DNA from: Saprospiraceae bacterium
GTDB lineage: Bacteria > Bacteroidota > Bacteroidia > Chitinophagales > Saprospiraceae
Direction of reading: 5' to 3'
DNA length: 64,000 bases
Assembly: GCA_029262995.1 (NCBI GenBank)
Contig: JAJCYH010000020.1
Location: forward strand, 1-64,000
Shown: positions 35,628-45,907 of the stretch, piece after piece
Numbering within the stretch: the stretch's first letter is position 1
Layout: each line of letters opens with the position of its first letter
Program-made: the position numbers and the translations under genes
The notes under the pieces: generated by a model
Databases searched by the model: none
What the model saw: the letters and a program-made list of their open reading frames with translations, nothing else
What the model was told of the DNA's origin: nothing

Positions 35628-36026
35628 ATGGATGCAATTGCTAAAATGAAAAATATTCCTCTTTCGGCTCGAAAAATGAGATTCGTGATCGATAGTATTA
35701 GAGGAAAATCCGTGAATGAAGCTTTAGGGATTCTGAAATTCTCCAAAAGAGAAGCTTCAGAGTTTGCTGAGAAATTACTTCTTTCGGCTGTCTCCAATTG
35801 GGAAAACAAATTGGATATGGTCTATAGCGCAGATGACTTCGGTCTCTATGTTAAAGAAGTATTTTCTGATGAAGCAGGACACTTGAAAAGATTCAGGCCA
35901 GCGCCTCATGGTAAAGCGCTTAGGATTAGAAAAAGATCAAATCACCTGACGTTGGTGGTTTCTAACAAAGTGGAAATTGAAGCGGAGGTAGGTGATCTAA
36001 TTGATAACGAAAACATCGAAGATTAA
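35628..36026 (+). CDS. rplV: 50S ribosomal protein L22
   Basis: 132 residues. The beta-hairpin tip that reaches into the exit tunnel includes FRPAPHGKALRIRKRSNHLT. Slightly longer than E. coli L22 through its acidic tail. Four bases before rpsC. Confidence 0.96.
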   Translation: MDAIAKMKNIPLSARKMRFVIDSIRGKSVNEALGILKFSKREASEFAEKLLLSAVSNWENKLDMVYSADDFGLYVKEVFSDEAGHLKRFRPAPHGKALRIRKRSNHLTLVVSNKVEIEAEVGDLIDNENIED

Positions 36027-36029
36027 GAT

Positions 36030-36779
36030 ATGGGTCAAAAGACGAATCCAATAGGCAACAGACTAGGTATCATAAGAGGATGGGAATCCAACTGGTACGG
36101 TGGAAAAGATTTTGCCAAAAAAGTTGTAGAAGATGAGCGCATCAGAAATTATGTTAATGCTCGTGTTCAAAAAGGCGGAATAGCTAGGATTGTTATCGAA
36201 AGAACACTTAAAAGAATAACTGTTACAGTTCACACTTCTAGACCAGGTATCATTATCGGAAAAGGAGGTCAAGAAGTTGACAGAATTCGAGAAGAGTTAA
36301 AAAAACTAACAGGTCAGGAAGTACAGATTAATATCGTAGAAATAAGAAAACCTGAACTAGATGCTAACATCGTTGGTGAGTCAATCGGTAAACAATTGGA
36401 AGCTAGAGTTAACTTTAGAAGAGCCATAAAAATGGCTATCCAATCAACAATGAGAGCAGGGGCGGAAGGAATTAAGGTTAGGGTTAGTGGTAGATTAAAT
36501 GGTGCAGAGATGGCACGTTCTGAAGAATTTAAAGACGGAAGAACACCATTGCACACTTTTAGAGCTGATATAGATTATTGCCTGTTTGAAGCCCAAACAG
36601 TCTACGGAAAGATTGGAGTTAAAGTGTGGATTTGTAAGGGAGAAGTATTGGGAAAAAGAGATTTATCACCTAATGTAGGAGAAGATACTTCCAAGTCAGG
36701 AAGAGGAAGAAATCAAGGAGGAAGAGGTAGAAACCAAGGTGGCGGAAGAAACCAAGGTGGAAGAGGTAAGAGAAGATAA
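36030..36779 (+). CDS. rpsC: 30S ribosomal protein S3 with Gly-Arg-Asn repeat tail
   Basis: 249 residues. KH domain with [20 protein letters not shown], and the C-terminal core [20 protein letters not shown]. The last 20 or so residues are a low-complexity repeat of units such as GRGRNQGG and GGRNQGGR ending in KRR; E. coli S3 lacks this. S3 is part of the mRNA entry helicase site. Confidence 0.97.
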   Translation: MGQKTNPIGNRLGIIRGWESNWYGGKDFAKKVVEDERIRNYVNARVQKGGIARIVIERTLKRITVTVHTSRPGIIIGKGGQEVDRIREELKKLTGQEVQINIVEIRKPELDANIVGESIGKQLEARVNFRRAIKMAIQSTMRAGAEGIKVRVSGRLNGAEMARSEEFKDGRTPLHTFRADIDYCLFEAQTVYGKIGVKVWICKGEVLGKRDLSPNVGEDTSKSGRGRNQGGRGRNQGGGRNQGGRGKRR

Positions 36780-36813
36780 TTTATTTGAGTAAAACTGAAC
36801 AAATAATAAAATA

Positions 36814-37233
36814 ATGTTACAGCCTAAACGTACGAAATATAGAAAACAACAGAAGGGAAGAAACAGAGGGCTAGCCTATAAAGGAAGTACTGTCGATTTT
36901 GGATCCTTTGGTTTGAAGGCGATTCAAAACGGTAGATTAACAAACAGGCAAATTGAATCTGCAAGGATTGCAATGACCAGATATATGAAGAGAGAAGGTA
37001 AGGTTTGGATTAGAATTTTCCCAGACAAACCAGTCACTTCAAAGCCTTTGGAAGTAAGGATGGGTAAAGGTAAAGGTAACCTTGATCATTATGTTGCTCA
37101 GATAAAGGCAGGAAGAGTATTATTTGAATTGGATGGTGTGCCTAAGGCAGTTGCCGAAGAAGCATTAAGGCTTGCAGCACAAAAACTTCCAATGTTAACA
37201 AGAACGGTCACAAGACCAGATTACGTAGATTAA
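36814..37233 (+). CDS. rplP: 50S ribosomal protein L16
   Basis: 139 residues with start [19 protein letters not shown] and the conserved [14 protein letters not shown]-type segment ([17 protein letters not shown]). It contacts A-site tRNA. Confidence 0.98.
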   Translation: MLQPKRTKYRKQQKGRNRGLAYKGSTVDFGSFGLKAIQNGRLTNRQIESARIAMTRYMKREGKVWIRIFPDKPVTSKPLEVRMGKGKGNLDHYVAQIKAGRVLFELDGVPKAVAEEALRLAAQKLPMLTRTVTRPDYVD

Positions 37234-37251
37234 GCACAATTTTATTTTAAA

Positions 37252-37515
37252 ATGGCTACAAAGAAATTCATAGAATTACAAGATTTCACGGTAGAACAAC
37301 TTCATAGTGAGTTGGAACAAACCCAGAAGCAATATCAAAAGCTTGAGTTTGATCATACTTTGAAAGGCTTAGAAAACCCACTTGCTTTAAGAGAAGTACG
37401 CAGGGATATAGCTCGATTGAGAACGGAAATCAGAAAGAGAGAAATCTCTGAAATGACTCCAGAACAATTGGAGATGAGAACTAAAAAAATTCATAGACGA
37501 AGAAATAACAGGTAA
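37252..37515 (+). CDS. rpmC: 50S ribosomal protein L29
   Basis: 87 residues, a two-helix L29 (LENPLALREVRRDIARLRTE) with about 20 extra C-terminal residues (EMTPEQLEMRTKKIHRRRNN) compared with the usual 60-70. Three bases before rpsQ. Confidence 0.95.
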   Translation: MATKKFIELQDFTVEQLHSELEQTQKQYQKLEFDHTLKGLENPLALREVRRDIARLRTEIRKREISEMTPEQLEMRTKKIHRRRNNR

Positions 37516-37518
37516 GAT

Positions 37519-37785
37519 ATGTCTACGGAAACATATGTAAGTAATAAAAAACAAAGGATTGGTGTTGTAAGCAGCAACAAAATGGATAAAACCATTACGG
37601 TTTCTGTTGAAAGAAAATTAAGACACCCGATCTATGGTAAATTCGTAAAGAAAACCAAGAAATTTGTTGCTCATGATGAAAAGAATGAGTGTAATGAAGG
37701 TGATTTAGTGAAAATCATCGAATCCAGACCGCTTAGCAAACGGAAGCGTTGGAGATTGGTAGAAATAATTGAAAGAGCTAAATAA
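37519..37785 (+). CDS. rpsQ: 30S ribosomal protein S17
   Basis: 88 residues, OB-fold, with [20 protein letters not shown] and [19 protein letters not shown], then [16 protein letters not shown]. Binds the 30S body early in assembly. Confidence 0.97.
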   Translation: MSTETYVSNKKQRIGVVSSNKMDKTITVSVERKLRHPIYGKFVKKTKKFVAHDEKNECNEGDLVKIIESRPLSKRKRWRLVEIIERAK

Positions 37786-37793
37786 GAGTAATC

Positions 37794-38159
37794 ATGATTC
37801 AGCAAGAAAGTCGATTAAATGTAGCAGATAATTCAGGCGCGAAACAAGTTCTTTGCATCAGAGTTTTAGGTGGATCTAAAAGAAGATATGCTTCAATTGG
37901 TGATACTATTGTTGTTACTGTAAAAGAAGCTGCACCAGGAGGTGTAAAAAAAGGAACGGTTTCTCAGGCTGTTATCGTGAGAACTAAAAAGGAAATAAGA
38001 AGAAAAGATGGTTCTTATATCCGATTCGATGACAATGCAGTAGTTCTACTAACTGCCACTGGTGAACCAAGAGGAACAAGGATTTTTGGACCTGTGGCCA
38101 GAGAATTGAGAGACAAAGATTATATGAGAATTATTTCATTAGCACCTGAGGTGTTATAA
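37794..38159 (+). CDS. rplN: 50S ribosomal protein L14
   Basis: 121 residues with the start [20 protein letters not shown] and the C-terminal [20 protein letters not shown], nearly universal in L14. Forms an intersubunit bridge. Confidence 0.98.
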   Translation: MIQQESRLNVADNSGAKQVLCIRVLGGSKRRYASIGDTIVVTVKEAAPGGVKKGTVSQAVIVRTKKEIRRKDGSYIRFDDNAVVLLTATGEPRGTRIFGPVARELRDKDYMRIISLAPEVL

Positions 38160-38169
38160 GAATTTTATT

Positions 38170-38508
38170 ATGAAAAGAGTTGATTCACATAAAACCACTA
38201 AACTCCACATTAAGAAGGGAGATAAAGTGATGGTAATTTCAGGATCCTACAAAGGAAAGGAAGGAGAAGTAAAAGAAGTTCTTCCAAAGAAATATGCAGC
38301 CATCGTTAAAGGTGTAAATGTTGCAAAGAAACATACCAAACCTGCGGCAGATAACCCAGGTGGTATCAATGAAATTGAATTGCCTATTCATCTTTCAAAC
38401 TTGATGTTGATTGATCCTAAATCTGGAGCAGCAACAAGAATAGGAAGAAAAATGGAAGGCGATAAGAGTGTTAGATATTCTAAGAAATCAGGAGAAACAA
38501 TTAAGTAA
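38170..38508 (+). CDS. rplX: 50S ribosomal protein L24
   Basis: 112 residues with the KOW motif in [20 protein letters not shown]. An early assembly protein at the tunnel exit. Its last base is the first base of the rplE start (TAATG). Confidence 0.96.
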   Translation: MKRVDSHKTTKLHIKKGDKVMVISGSYKGKEGEVKEVLPKKYAAIVKGVNVAKKHTKPAADNPGGINEIELPIHLSNLMLIDPKSGAATRIGRKMEGDKSVRYSKKSGETIK

Positions 38509-39065
38509 TGAGTTACGAACCAAGACTTAAAAAATTATACTTGGAGGAAGTCGTTCCTAAATTAATGGAAGAATTCCAGTACAAATCTTCAATGGAAGTG
38601 CCACAATTGGTAAAGATATGCCTTAATCAAGGTGTAGGAGATGCAACCCAAGACAAGAAATTGGTAGACAATGCTGTAAATGAAATGTCAATGATCGCAG
38701 GTCAAAAGGCACAAGCAACTATAGCGAAAAAGTCTGTTTCAAATTTCAAATTAAGAGAAGGAATGCCAATCGGCTCTAAAGTTACTTTGAGGAAAGCGAA
38801 AATGTGGGACTTCTTAGATAGGCTAGTTGCAGTCGCTCTTCCTAGAGTTAGAGACTTTAGAGGTGTCAATGATAAAAGTTTTGATGGTCGAGGTAATTAT
38901 ACTTTGGGCGTAAAAGAACAAATCATTTTCCCAGAAATAGATATAGATAAAGTGAATAGAATAAGTGGAATGGATATCAATTTTGTGACAACAGCAAAAA
39001 CTGATGCAGAAGCTTTGGCCCTTCTTAAATATTTAGGAATGCCGTTTAAAAACCAAAGAAATTAA
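38508..39065 (+). CDS. rplE: 50S ribosomal protein L5
   Basis: 185 residues with [20 protein letters not shown] and the conserved [10 protein letters not shown]. Binds 5S rRNA. Starts one base inside rplX, so translation is coupled. Confidence 0.97.
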   Translation: MSYEPRLKKLYLEEVVPKLMEEFQYKSSMEVPQLVKICLNQGVGDATQDKKLVDNAVNEMSMIAGQKAQATIAKKSVSNFKLREGMPIGSKVTLRKAKMWDFLDRLVAVALPRVRDFRGVNDKSFDGRGNYTLGVKEQIIFPEIDIDKVNRISGMDINFVTTAKTDAEALALLKYLGMPFKNQRN

Positions 39066-39071
39066 TTATTA

Positions 39072-39341
39072 ATGGCTAGGAAATCACTAATTGCTAGAGA
39101 GCAAAAAAGACAAAGACTGGTAAATAAATATGCCGAGTTGAGAAAGCAGCTAAAAGCTGAAGGGAGATGGGATGAACTCGACAAGTTGCCAAAGAATTCT
39201 TGTCCGGTACGTTTGCATAACAGATGCCAACTAACGGGAAGACCAAAGGGATATATGAGAAAATTTGGGATAAATAGAGTAACATTTAGAAAAATGGCTC
39301 TTGAAGGAAAAATCCCTGGATTAACTAAAGCTAGCTGGTAG
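39072..39341 (+). CDS. rpsN: 30S ribosomal protein S14
   Basis: 89 residues, the long zinc-free form: [20 protein letters not shown] lacks the CxxC pairs of the short zinc-binding type. Six bases after rplE, in the usual order. Confidence 0.97.
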   Translation: MARKSLIAREQKRQRLVNKYAELRKQLKAEGRWDELDKLPKNSCPVRLHNRCQLTGRPKGYMRKFGINRVTFRKMALEGKIPGLTKASW

Positions 39342-39355
39342 TAAAATTAATTGAA

Positions 39356-39760
39356 ATGGCAGTAACAGATCCAATAGCAGATTATTTAACAAGAATCAGA
39401 AATGCTCAACAAGCAAGACATAAGGTCGTTCAAATCCCAATGTCAAAAATGAAGAAAAGCATAACTGAAATTCTTTATGATCAAGGTTATATTTTAAAAT
39501 ATAAGTTTGACGAAACTGAAGGTAAGCATGGTTTAATCAGCATTGCCTTAAAGTATGATTCTAAAACCAAGTTACCTATAATCAAAAAACTTGGCAGAAT
39601 AAGTACTCCTGGACTTAGACAATATGTTCCAGCAACAGATATTCCTAGAGCAATTAATGGTTTGGGAATAAATATTATTTCAACATCAAAAGGCGTAATG
39701 ACCGATAAGCAAGCTGTCAAGGAAAAGGTAGGCGGGGAACTTATTTGTTACGTACATTAA
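39356..39760 (+). CDS. rpsH: 30S ribosomal protein S8
   Basis: 134 residues, with TDPIADYLTRIRNAQQARHK and the C-terminal ISTSKGVMTDKQAVKEKVGG. Binds the central 16S rRNA domain; in enteric bacteria it also represses the spc operon. Confidence 0.98.
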   Translation: MAVTDPIADYLTRIRNAQQARHKVVQIPMSKMKKSITEILYDQGYILKYKFDETEGKHGLISIALKYDSKTKLPIIKKLGRISTPGLRQYVPATDIPRAINGLGINIISTSKGVMTDKQAVKEKVGGELICYVH

Positions 39761-39772
39761 AATTATATACCA

Positions 39773-40330
39773 ATGTCTAGAATCGGCAAAGCTCCTATAG
39801 AAATTCCAGCAGGTGTGAACATTGACATTTCAAGTTCTAATCTTGTTACTGTTAAAGGTCCTAAAGGTGAATTGACTCAGCAAGTTGATGCTGATATGAT
39901 CCTTAAAAATGAGAATGGAATTCTTACAGTTGATAGACCTACTGAACAAAAGAGACATAAGGCTATGCATGGATTGTATAGATCCCTTATCAACAATATG
40001 GTTGTAGGTGTTTCAGAAGGCTGGAAAAGAGAACTTGAATTATATGGTGTAGGTTATAGAGTAAGCAATACAGGAAACTTAGTTGAGTTTTCATTAGGTT
40101 ATTCTCACCCTATTCTTTTTTATGTACCCGATGAAGTCAATGTAACGACTGCAATGGAAAAAGGTAAAGCTCCAAGCATATCTTTAGAATGTCACGATCT
40201 ACAATTGCTAGGTCAAGTGGCAGCTAAGATTAGAGCTTTCAGAAAGAATGAACCATATAAAGGAAAAGGTATTCGATTCAAAGGTGAACAAATTAGAAGA
40301 AAAGCTGGTAAAACAGCTGGTGCTAAATAA
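39773..40330 (+). CDS. rplF: 50S ribosomal protein L6
   Basis: 185 residues, start MSRIGKAPIEIPAGVN, C-terminal EPYKGKGIRFKGEQIRRKAG. Two duplicated domains as in all L6. Sits near the factor-binding site. Confidence 0.98.
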   Translation: MSRIGKAPIEIPAGVNIDISSSNLVTVKGPKGELTQQVDADMILKNENGILTVDRPTEQKRHKAMHGLYRSLINNMVVGVSEGWKRELELYGVGYRVSNTGNLVEFSLGYSHPILFYVPDEVNVTTAMEKGKAPSISLECHDLQLLGQVAAKIRAFRKNEPYKGKGIRFKGEQIRRKAGKTAGAK

Positions 40331-40337
40331 TTGAATT

Positions 40338-40679
40338 ATGGGAAGTCATTTAAAAGCAAAAGAAAAAATCAGGTTCAGGATTCGGGCTAAAATTAGCGGA
40401 ACACCTGAAAGACCTAGACTATCGGTTTTTAAAAGCAACAAATTTATCTATTGTCAAATTATTGATGATTTGAGCGGAAAAACAATAGCAAGTGCTGACT
40501 CTAAGTCCTTAGGGGGTGCTTCAGATATTGAATCTGCTGCGAAAGTGGGTAAAGCAATTGCGGAGAAAGCTACAGCTAGTAAAGTAAGTGCAGTTGTTTT
40601 TGATAGAGGTGGTAATTTATATCACGGAAGAGTAAAGGCCTTAGCAGATGCTGCTAGAGAAGGCGGACTAAAATTTTAA
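40338..40679 (+). CDS. rplR: 50S ribosomal protein L18
   Basis: 113 residues with [20 protein letters not shown] and the end [20 protein letters not shown]. Binds 5S rRNA with L5. Seven bases after rplF. Confidence 0.97.
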   Translation: MGSHLKAKEKIRFRIRAKISGTPERPRLSVFKSNKFIYCQIIDDLSGKTIASADSKSLGGASDIESAAKVGKAIAEKATASKVSAVVFDRGGNLYHGRVKALADAAREGGLKF

Positions 40680-40698
40680 ATCGAAATAATAGTATCTC

Positions 40699-41214
40699 AT
40701 GTCAGATAATAAAAAAGTTAAAATTGTTGATGCTTCAGAATTGAAGGAAAAGCTTGTAAGTCTAAACAGGGTAGCAAAAGTTACCAAAGGTGGACGAACC
40801 TTTAGCTTTTCAGCATTAATCGTTCTTGGCGATGGCAACGGTCGAGTTGGTCATGGCCTTGGAAAGGCAAGAGACGTGCAAGAGTGTATAGCTAAAGCTG
40901 TAGATGATGCAAGAAAAAACCTTGTAGACGTACCAATTATAAAAGGAACTATACCTCATGAGCAAAAAGGAAAATATGGTGCTGGTAAAGTACTTATTAA
41001 GCCTGCTGCGGATGGTACAGGTGTAATTGCAGGTGGAGCAATGAGAGCTGTTCTTGAAATGGCTGGGATACACAATGTATTGGCTAAGTCTCAAGGATCT
41101 TCAAATCCACACAATGTAGTGAAAGCGACTATTGACGCTTTAGCAAAATTAAGAAGTGCTAAAGATATAGCTAGACAAAGAGGTATTACTTTAGAAAAGT
41201 TGTTCGAAGGATAA
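40699..41214 (+). CDS. rpsE: 30S ribosomal protein S5
   Basis: 171 residues with [20 protein letters not shown] and the conserved [20 protein letters not shown]. Works with S3 and S4 at the mRNA entrance and in decoding fidelity. Ten bases before rpmD. Confidence 0.98.
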   Translation: MSDNKKVKIVDASELKEKLVSLNRVAKVTKGGRTFSFSALIVLGDGNGRVGHGLGKARDVQECIAKAVDDARKNLVDVPIIKGTIPHEQKGKYGAGKVLIKPAADGTGVIAGGAMRAVLEMAGIHNVLAKSQGSSNPHNVVKATIDALAKLRSAKDIARQRGITLEKLFEG

Positions 41215-41224
41215 TAAAATAGCT

Positions 41225-41404
41225 ATGGCAAAGATTAAGATAACACAGGTAAGAAGCATTATCGATAGGTCTAGAAGACAAAAAGATACTGTAAAAGCAC
41301 TAGGGTTGCGCAAAATCAATCATACAATTGAAAAAGAGGCATCACCTCAGATTTTAGGCATGATTGCAAAAGTCAAGCATTTAGTAAAAGTCGAAGAAGC
41401 TTAA
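41225..41404 (+). CDS. rpmD: 50S ribosomal protein L30
   Basis: A 59-residue protein: [20 protein letters not shown] then [16 protein letters not shown]. This is the usual bacterial L30 with the LGLRKI segment. It lies exactly where L30 is expected, between rpsE and rplO. Confidence 0.96.
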   Translation: MAKIKITQVRSIIDRSRRQKDTVKALGLRKINHTIEKEASPQILGMIAKVKHLVKVEEA

Positions 41405-41425
41405 TATCTATAAATAATTATTAAG

Positions 41426-41872
41426 ATGGAATTACATAATCTAACTCCTGCAAAAGGATCAATTAAGAAGAAAAAGCGAATTGCTCGTGGTCAAGGTTCT
41501 GGGTATGGAGGTACTTCTACCAGAGGGCATAAAGGAGCCAAGTCAAGATCTGGTTACAGCAGGAAAAGAAATTTTGAAGGTGGTCAGATGCCACTACAAA
41601 TGAGATTGCCTAAAAGAGGATTTAAGAATCCTAATCGTGTTGATTATGTGGCAGTTAATTTAGGACGTCTTCAGGAAATTCATGATAAGTACGGTATCAA
41701 AGAAGTAACCGTAGCTGCTTTATATGAAAATAGACTTATCAAGAAAAATGATAAAGTAAAAGTATTGGCTAACGGGACTCTTGACGCTTCTGTTAACCTA
41801 TCAGTACATGCAATTTCTGAAAAGGCCAAAGCAAAGATTGAATCTCTAGGTGGAACAGTTACAATTCTTTAA
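41426..41872 (+). CDS. rplO: 50S ribosomal protein L15
   Basis: 148 residues with the glycine/arginine-rich N-terminal extension ARGQGSGYGGTSTRGHKGAK and the conserved GGQMPLQMRLPKRGF. Late assembly protein. Nine bases before secY. Confidence 0.97.
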   Translation: MELHNLTPAKGSIKKKKRIARGQGSGYGGTSTRGHKGAKSRSGYSRKRNFEGGQMPLQMRLPKRGFKNPNRVDYVAVNLGRLQEIHDKYGIKEVTVAALYENRLIKKNDKVKVLANGTLDASVNLSVHAISEKAKAKIESLGGTVTIL

Positions 41873-41881
41873 AAAAAGATA

Positions 41882-43243
41882 ATGGGAAAATTTTTCGAAA
41901 CCTTAAAAAATATCTGGTCAATAAAGGAACTTAAAGACCGAATACTCTATACGATGTTATTATTGTTCGTCTATAGATTAGGTTCATTTATCGTTCTCCC
42001 AGGTGTAAACTCTAAAGCTCTTGAGCAAGCGGTTAGCCAAAACTCAGGAAATGACTTATTAAGTTTGATAAATACATTTACAGGTGGTGCTTTTAATCAA
42101 GCAGCAATTTTTGCACTTGGAATCATGCCCTATATTACTGCTTCAATTATTGTTCAACTTTTAGGTTTTGCCGTTCCTTACTTTCAAAAATTACAACAAA
42201 AAGAAGGTGAGTCTGGAAGAAAAAAGATTACCCAAATTACCAGAATACTTACTGTTTTTATAACCTTGGTTCAAGGTGGGGGGTATTTAACTTGGTTGAA
42301 TCAACAACAAGGAGCAGTACACGCTTCTTTAAATGAAACAATATTTTGGTTGAGTAATATTATCATTCTATCCAGTGGTACTTTGTTTGCTATGTGGATG
42401 GGTGAAAAAATTACCGATAAAGGAATCGGTAATGGTGTTTCATTATTAATTACCATAGGTATTATTGCAACACTTCCGAGATCATTTGCTACAGAAGTAA
42501 TTTCTCAGTTTTCAGGTAGTCCATTCTTCTTAATCATCGAGTTGGCAGCATTTTTCTTTATCGTCTTAGCAACTGTTTTAATAGTTCAGGGAGTAAGAAA
42601 AATTCCTATTCAGTTTGCTAAGAAAATGGTGGGAAGATCAAATGCAAATATTCCTGCAGCAGGCGCAAGAGATTATATTCCCTTAAAAGTAAATGCATCT
42701 GGTGTAATGCCAATCATTTTTGCTCAGGCAATCATGTTTTTGCCTATGACCGTTATCAGTTATGTAAGTAAGAATAATACACCTAGCGATTTTTTATTAA
42801 AAATGGGTGATTGGCAGTCTTTGCCATATAATATTATATTCTTTCTATTGGTTGTCGTATTCACTTACGTGTATACTGCCTTATTGGTAAATCCACAGCA
42901 ATATGCAGAATACCTAAAAAGGCAGAATGCATTTATTCCAGGTATAAAACCAGGAAAACATACCCAAGATTATATAGATAGTCTTACGACTAGAGTTACT
43001 TTACCAGGTTCTATATTCCTTGGAATTATATCAATACTACCTGCAATTGTAGCTGTATTTGGTGTTAACCAAGGATTTGCTCTATTCTTTGGAGGTACAT
43101 CTTTATTGATTTTAGTTGCTGTTGTTCTTGATACACTTCAACAAATTGAGAGTTATTTATTAATGCGTAAATATGACGGTTTAGTAAAGTCTGGAAGGAT
43201 TAAGGGAAGAAGTGGAATGCAGGCTATCGGAGCTGGAATGTAA
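41882..43243 (+). CDS. secY: Protein translocase channel subunit SecY
   Basis: 453 residues with ten predicted membrane helices. The plug and pore region includes SLINTFTGGAFNQAAIFALG and PYITASIIVQLLG. A cytoplasmic loop GVRKIPIQFAKKMVGR binds SecA and the ribosome. Placed between rplO and map as in the spc operon of most bacteria. Confidence 0.98.
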   Translation: MGKFFETLKNIWSIKELKDRILYTMLLLFVYRLGSFIVLPGVNSKALEQAVSQNSGNDLLSLINTFTGGAFNQAAIFALGIMPYITASIIVQLLGFAVPYFQKLQQKEGESGRKKITQITRILTVFITLVQGGGYLTWLNQQQGAVHASLNETIFWLSNIIILSSGTLFAMWMGEKITDKGIGNGVSLLITIGIIATLPRSFATEVISQFSGSPFFLIIELAAFFFIVLATVLIVQGVRKIPIQFAKKMVGRSNANIPAAGARDYIPLKVNASGVMPIIFAQAIMFLPMTVISYVSKNNTPSDFLLKMGDWQSLPYNIIFFLLVVVFTYVYTALLVNPQQYAEYLKRQNAFIPGIKPGKHTQDYIDSLTTRVTLPGSIFLGIISILPAIVAVFGVNQGFALFFGGTSLLILVAVVLDTLQQIESYLLMRKYDGLVKSGRIKGRSGMQAIGAGM

Positions 43244-43248
43244 TATAT

Positions 43249-44079
43249 ATGGTTTACTTAAAATCGCAGGAAGAAATAGAATTGATCAGAAAAAGCTGCT
43301 TGCTTGTTTCTGAGACTCTAGCACTTGTGGCAAGTGTATTAAAGCCTGGAATGACAGGTTTGGAAATTGACAAATTAGCGGAAGAATATATAAAAGATAA
43401 AGGAGCAGTACCTGCATTTAAAGGTTATCAAGGGTTTCCTGGTACCTTATGTATCTCTCCTAATGAATGTGTCGTTCATGGAATTCCTTCAAAGGAAACG
43501 TTTAAAGACGATGACATCATTAGTATAGACTGCGGTGTTTTATGGAATGAGTATTTCGGTGATTCGGCATTTACATTTGCAATGCCAGGGGTCTCCGAGG
43601 ATACTATGCTTCTATTAAACACAACGAATGAGAGTTTGTATAAAGGTATTGAAGAGGCTGTTGTAGGTAATAGAATGGGTGATGTTTCTCATGCCATTCA
43701 AAAACATGCAGAAAATCAAGGATTTAGCGTAGTGAGAGAATTAGTAGGGCACGGTATAGGAAAAAATTTGCATGAAGCACCTGAAGTTCCTAATTACGGG
43801 AAAAGAGGAAGAGGAGGAAAATTAAAAAGCGGTTTGGTGATTGCCATTGAGCCGATGATTAATAAAGGCGTAAAACAAGTTAAGCAATCTAGTGATGGTT
43901 GGACAATAGTTACTAAAGATGGAACGCCATCTGCACACTATGAGCACACGATAGCTATTACAAGTGAGAAAACTGAGACACTTTCTGATCACAGAATAAT
44001 AGAGGAAGCTTTAAAAAATAACCCTGAAATCAGGAATATTTCGTTAAATAATTCGATATTTGCACTCCAAAATTTCTAG
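43249..44079 (+). CDS. map: Type I methionine aminopeptidase
   Basis: 276 residues. The five metal ligands are at D94, D105, H168, E201 and E232 (E. coli 97, 108, 171, 204, 235), and the substrate histidine is H77 in CVVHGIP. It removes the initiator Met co-translationally. The C-terminus has about 25 residues beyond the E. coli end (EIRNISLNNSIFALQNF). Directly abuts infA with no gap. Confidence 0.97.
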   Translation: MVYLKSQEEIELIRKSCLLVSETLALVASVLKPGMTGLEIDKLAEEYIKDKGAVPAFKGYQGFPGTLCISPNECVVHGIPSKETFKDDDIISIDCGVLWNEYFGDSAFTFAMPGVSEDTMLLLNTTNESLYKGIEEAVVGNRMGDVSHAIQKHAENQGFSVVRELVGHGIGKNLHEAPEVPNYGKRGRGGKLKSGLVIAIEPMINKGVKQVKQSSDGWTIVTKDGTPSAHYEHTIAITSEKTETLSDHRIIEEALKNNPEIRNISLNNSIFALQNF

Positions 44080-44298
44080 ATGGCTAAAAAAGACTTGATA
44101 CAACAGGATGGAATAATTGAAGAAGCACTATCAAATGCAATGTTTAGGGTACGTCTTGAAAATGACCATCTGATTGTTGCCACTATTTCAGGTAAAATGA
44201 GAATGCATTATATCAGAATATTACCTGGAGATAAAGTGGCAGTAGAAATGTCGCCTTATGATTTAACCAGAGGAAGGATTACTTATAGATATAAATAA
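44080..44298 (+). CDS. infA: Translation initiation factor IF-1
   Basis: 72 residues, one OB fold: [20 protein letters not shown] and [20 protein letters not shown] with the end [10 protein letters not shown]. Binds the A site during initiation. Starts on the base after the map stop and ends one base before rpmJ. Confidence 0.98.
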   Translation: MAKKDLIQQDGIIEEALSNAMFRVRLENDHLIVATISGKMRMHYIRILPGDKVAVEMSPYDLTRGRITYRYK

Positions 44299-44299
44299 C

Positions 44300-44416
44300 A
44301 TGAAAGTAAAAGCATCAATAAAGAAGAGATCTGCTGATTGTAAGATCGTTAGAAGGAACGGGAAGCTTTACGTAATTAACAAAAAGAACCCTAGGTTCAA
44401 ACAAAGACAAGGTTAA
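44300..44416 (+). CDS. rpmJ: 50S ribosomal protein L36
   Basis: A 38-residue protein: [20 protein letters not shown] then [18 protein letters not shown]. It keeps one of the four zinc ligands of the C+ form (C14), so it is probably the zinc-free version. It follows infA by one base and is one base before rpsM. Confidence 0.97.
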   Translation: MKVKASIKKRSADCKIVRRNGKLYVINKKNPRFKQRQG

Positions 44417-44417
44417 T

Positions 44418-44795
44418 ATGGCAAGGATAGCAGGTGTAGACTTACCAAAGAACAAAAGAGGAATAATTAGCTTGACTTATATATATGGAATAGGTCGATC
44501 TAAGGCTACTGAGATTCTTCAACGTGCAGGCATTGACGAAAATGTTAAAGTTAACGACTGGTCAGATGACCACGTAAAAGATTTGACAACCCTTATCCAG
44601 AATGAATACACTGTAGAAGGGGAGTTGCGTTCCGAAGTGCAAATGAACATCAAGCGATTGATGGATATTGCTTCGTATAGAGGTTTAAGACACAGAAAAG
44701 GTCTTCCAGTAAGGGGTCAAAGAACGCAGACAAATGCAAGGACTAGAAAAGGAAGAAAGAAAACAGTTGCAAACAAGAAAAAAGCTACTAAATAG
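44418..44795 (+). CDS. rpsM: 30S ribosomal protein S13
   Basis: 125 residues, start [20 protein letters not shown] and the conserved [20 protein letters not shown] segment. Bridges to the 50S subunit and contacts the P-site tRNA through its basic tail. First gene of the alpha-type group. Confidence 0.98.
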   Translation: MARIAGVDLPKNKRGIISLTYIYGIGRSKATEILQRAGIDENVKVNDWSDDHVKDLTTLIQNEYTVEGELRSEVQMNIKRLMDIASYRGLRHRKGLPVRGQRTQTNARTRKGRKKTVANKKKATK

Positions 44796-44803
44796 TAAAT
44801 AGG

Positions 44804-45190
44804 ATGGCAAAAGTTAAAAAGGTAAAAAAGAGAAAAGTAAATGTTGAGCCAGAAGGTATTGCATACATTCAGGCTAGTTTCAACAACATTATTATTTCAT
44901 TGACCAATAAACAAGGTCAGGTAATCTCTTGGGCTTCTGCTGGTAAAGCAGGATTTAGAGGATCAAAGAAAAACACTCCTTTTGCTGCTCAGATTGCAGC
45001 TAAAGATGCTGCTCAGGTAGCATACGATGCTGGAATGCGATATGCTGAAATTTTAGTTAAAGGACCTGGTGCGGGAAGAGAATCTGCAATAAGGGCGATC
45101 GATGAAGTTGGTATTAAAGTTACCAGAATCAAAGACGTTACACCACTTCCGCATAATGGTTGTAGACCTCCAAAGAGGAGAAGAGTTTAA
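44804..45190 (+). CDS. rpsK: 30S ribosomal protein S11
   Basis: 128 residues, with [35 protein letters not shown] and the nearly invariant end [15 protein letters not shown]. Located on the platform near the mRNA exit. Confidence 0.98.
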   Translation: MAKVKKVKKRKVNVEPEGIAYIQASFNNIIISLTNKQGQVISWASAGKAGFRGSKKNTPFAAQIAAKDAAQVAYDAGMRYAEILVKGPGAGRESAIRAIDEVGIKVTRIKDVTPLPHNGCRPPKRRRV

Positions 45191-45223
45191 TAAAAATAAT
45201 ATTCTAAAAAAGAATTTAGTTCA

Positions 45224-45835
45224 ATGGCTAGATATACAGGACCTACTACTAAAATAGCAAGAAAATTTGGAGAAGCTATTTTTGGACCAGACAGAAGTTT
45301 CGAGAAGAGAAAGTTTCCTCCTGGACAACATGGACCTTCCAAAAGAAGAAAACAAAAGTCCGATTATGCAACGCAGTTAACTGAAAAGCAAAAGGCTAAA
45401 TATACCTATGGTGTATTGGAAAGACAGTTTAGAAACCTTTTTGAAGCTGCCTCTAGAAAGAGTGGAGTAACAGGTGAAATTTTGTTACAATATCTTGAAG
45501 CAAGATTGGATAACACAGTTTACCGATTAGGGATCTCTCCAACTAGAAGAGGAGCGCGTCAATTGGTAAGCCACAAACATATTCTTGTGAACGGTGTTTT
45601 GTCAAATATTCCATCTTATAGATTGAAACCAGGTGACGTTATTTCCGTTAGAAATAAATCAAGACATTTGGAATTAATTAACAATAACATTGGTGGAAAA
45701 GCTAATGTTCGCAAATGGACTTGGCTTGAGTGGAACCCAGAAAGACTTGAAGGAACATTCATGGAATACCCTAGTCGTGAAGCGATTCCAGAAAATATTA
45801 ACGAACAATTGATTGTTGAATTGTATTCTAAATAA
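45224..45835 (+). CDS. rpsD: 30S ribosomal protein S4
   Basis: 203 residues. The zinc-free form (no N-terminal cysteine cluster), with the S4 RNA-binding domain [20 protein letters not shown] followed by [18 protein letters not shown]. Initiates 30S body assembly. Confidence 0.98.
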   Translation: MARYTGPTTKIARKFGEAIFGPDRSFEKRKFPPGQHGPSKRRKQKSDYATQLTEKQKAKYTYGVLERQFRNLFEAASRKSGVTGEILLQYLEARLDNTVYRLGISPTRRGARQLVSHKHILVNGVLSNIPSYRLKPGDVISVRNKSRHLELINNNIGGKANVRKWTWLEWNPERLEGTFMEYPSREAIPENINEQLIVELYSK

Positions 45836-45907
45836 GATTCATTAATTAAATGCATCTGCTATTCAAACAGGGTTTGATTAATTATTAAAGCGCGAATAAA
45901 ATAACTC

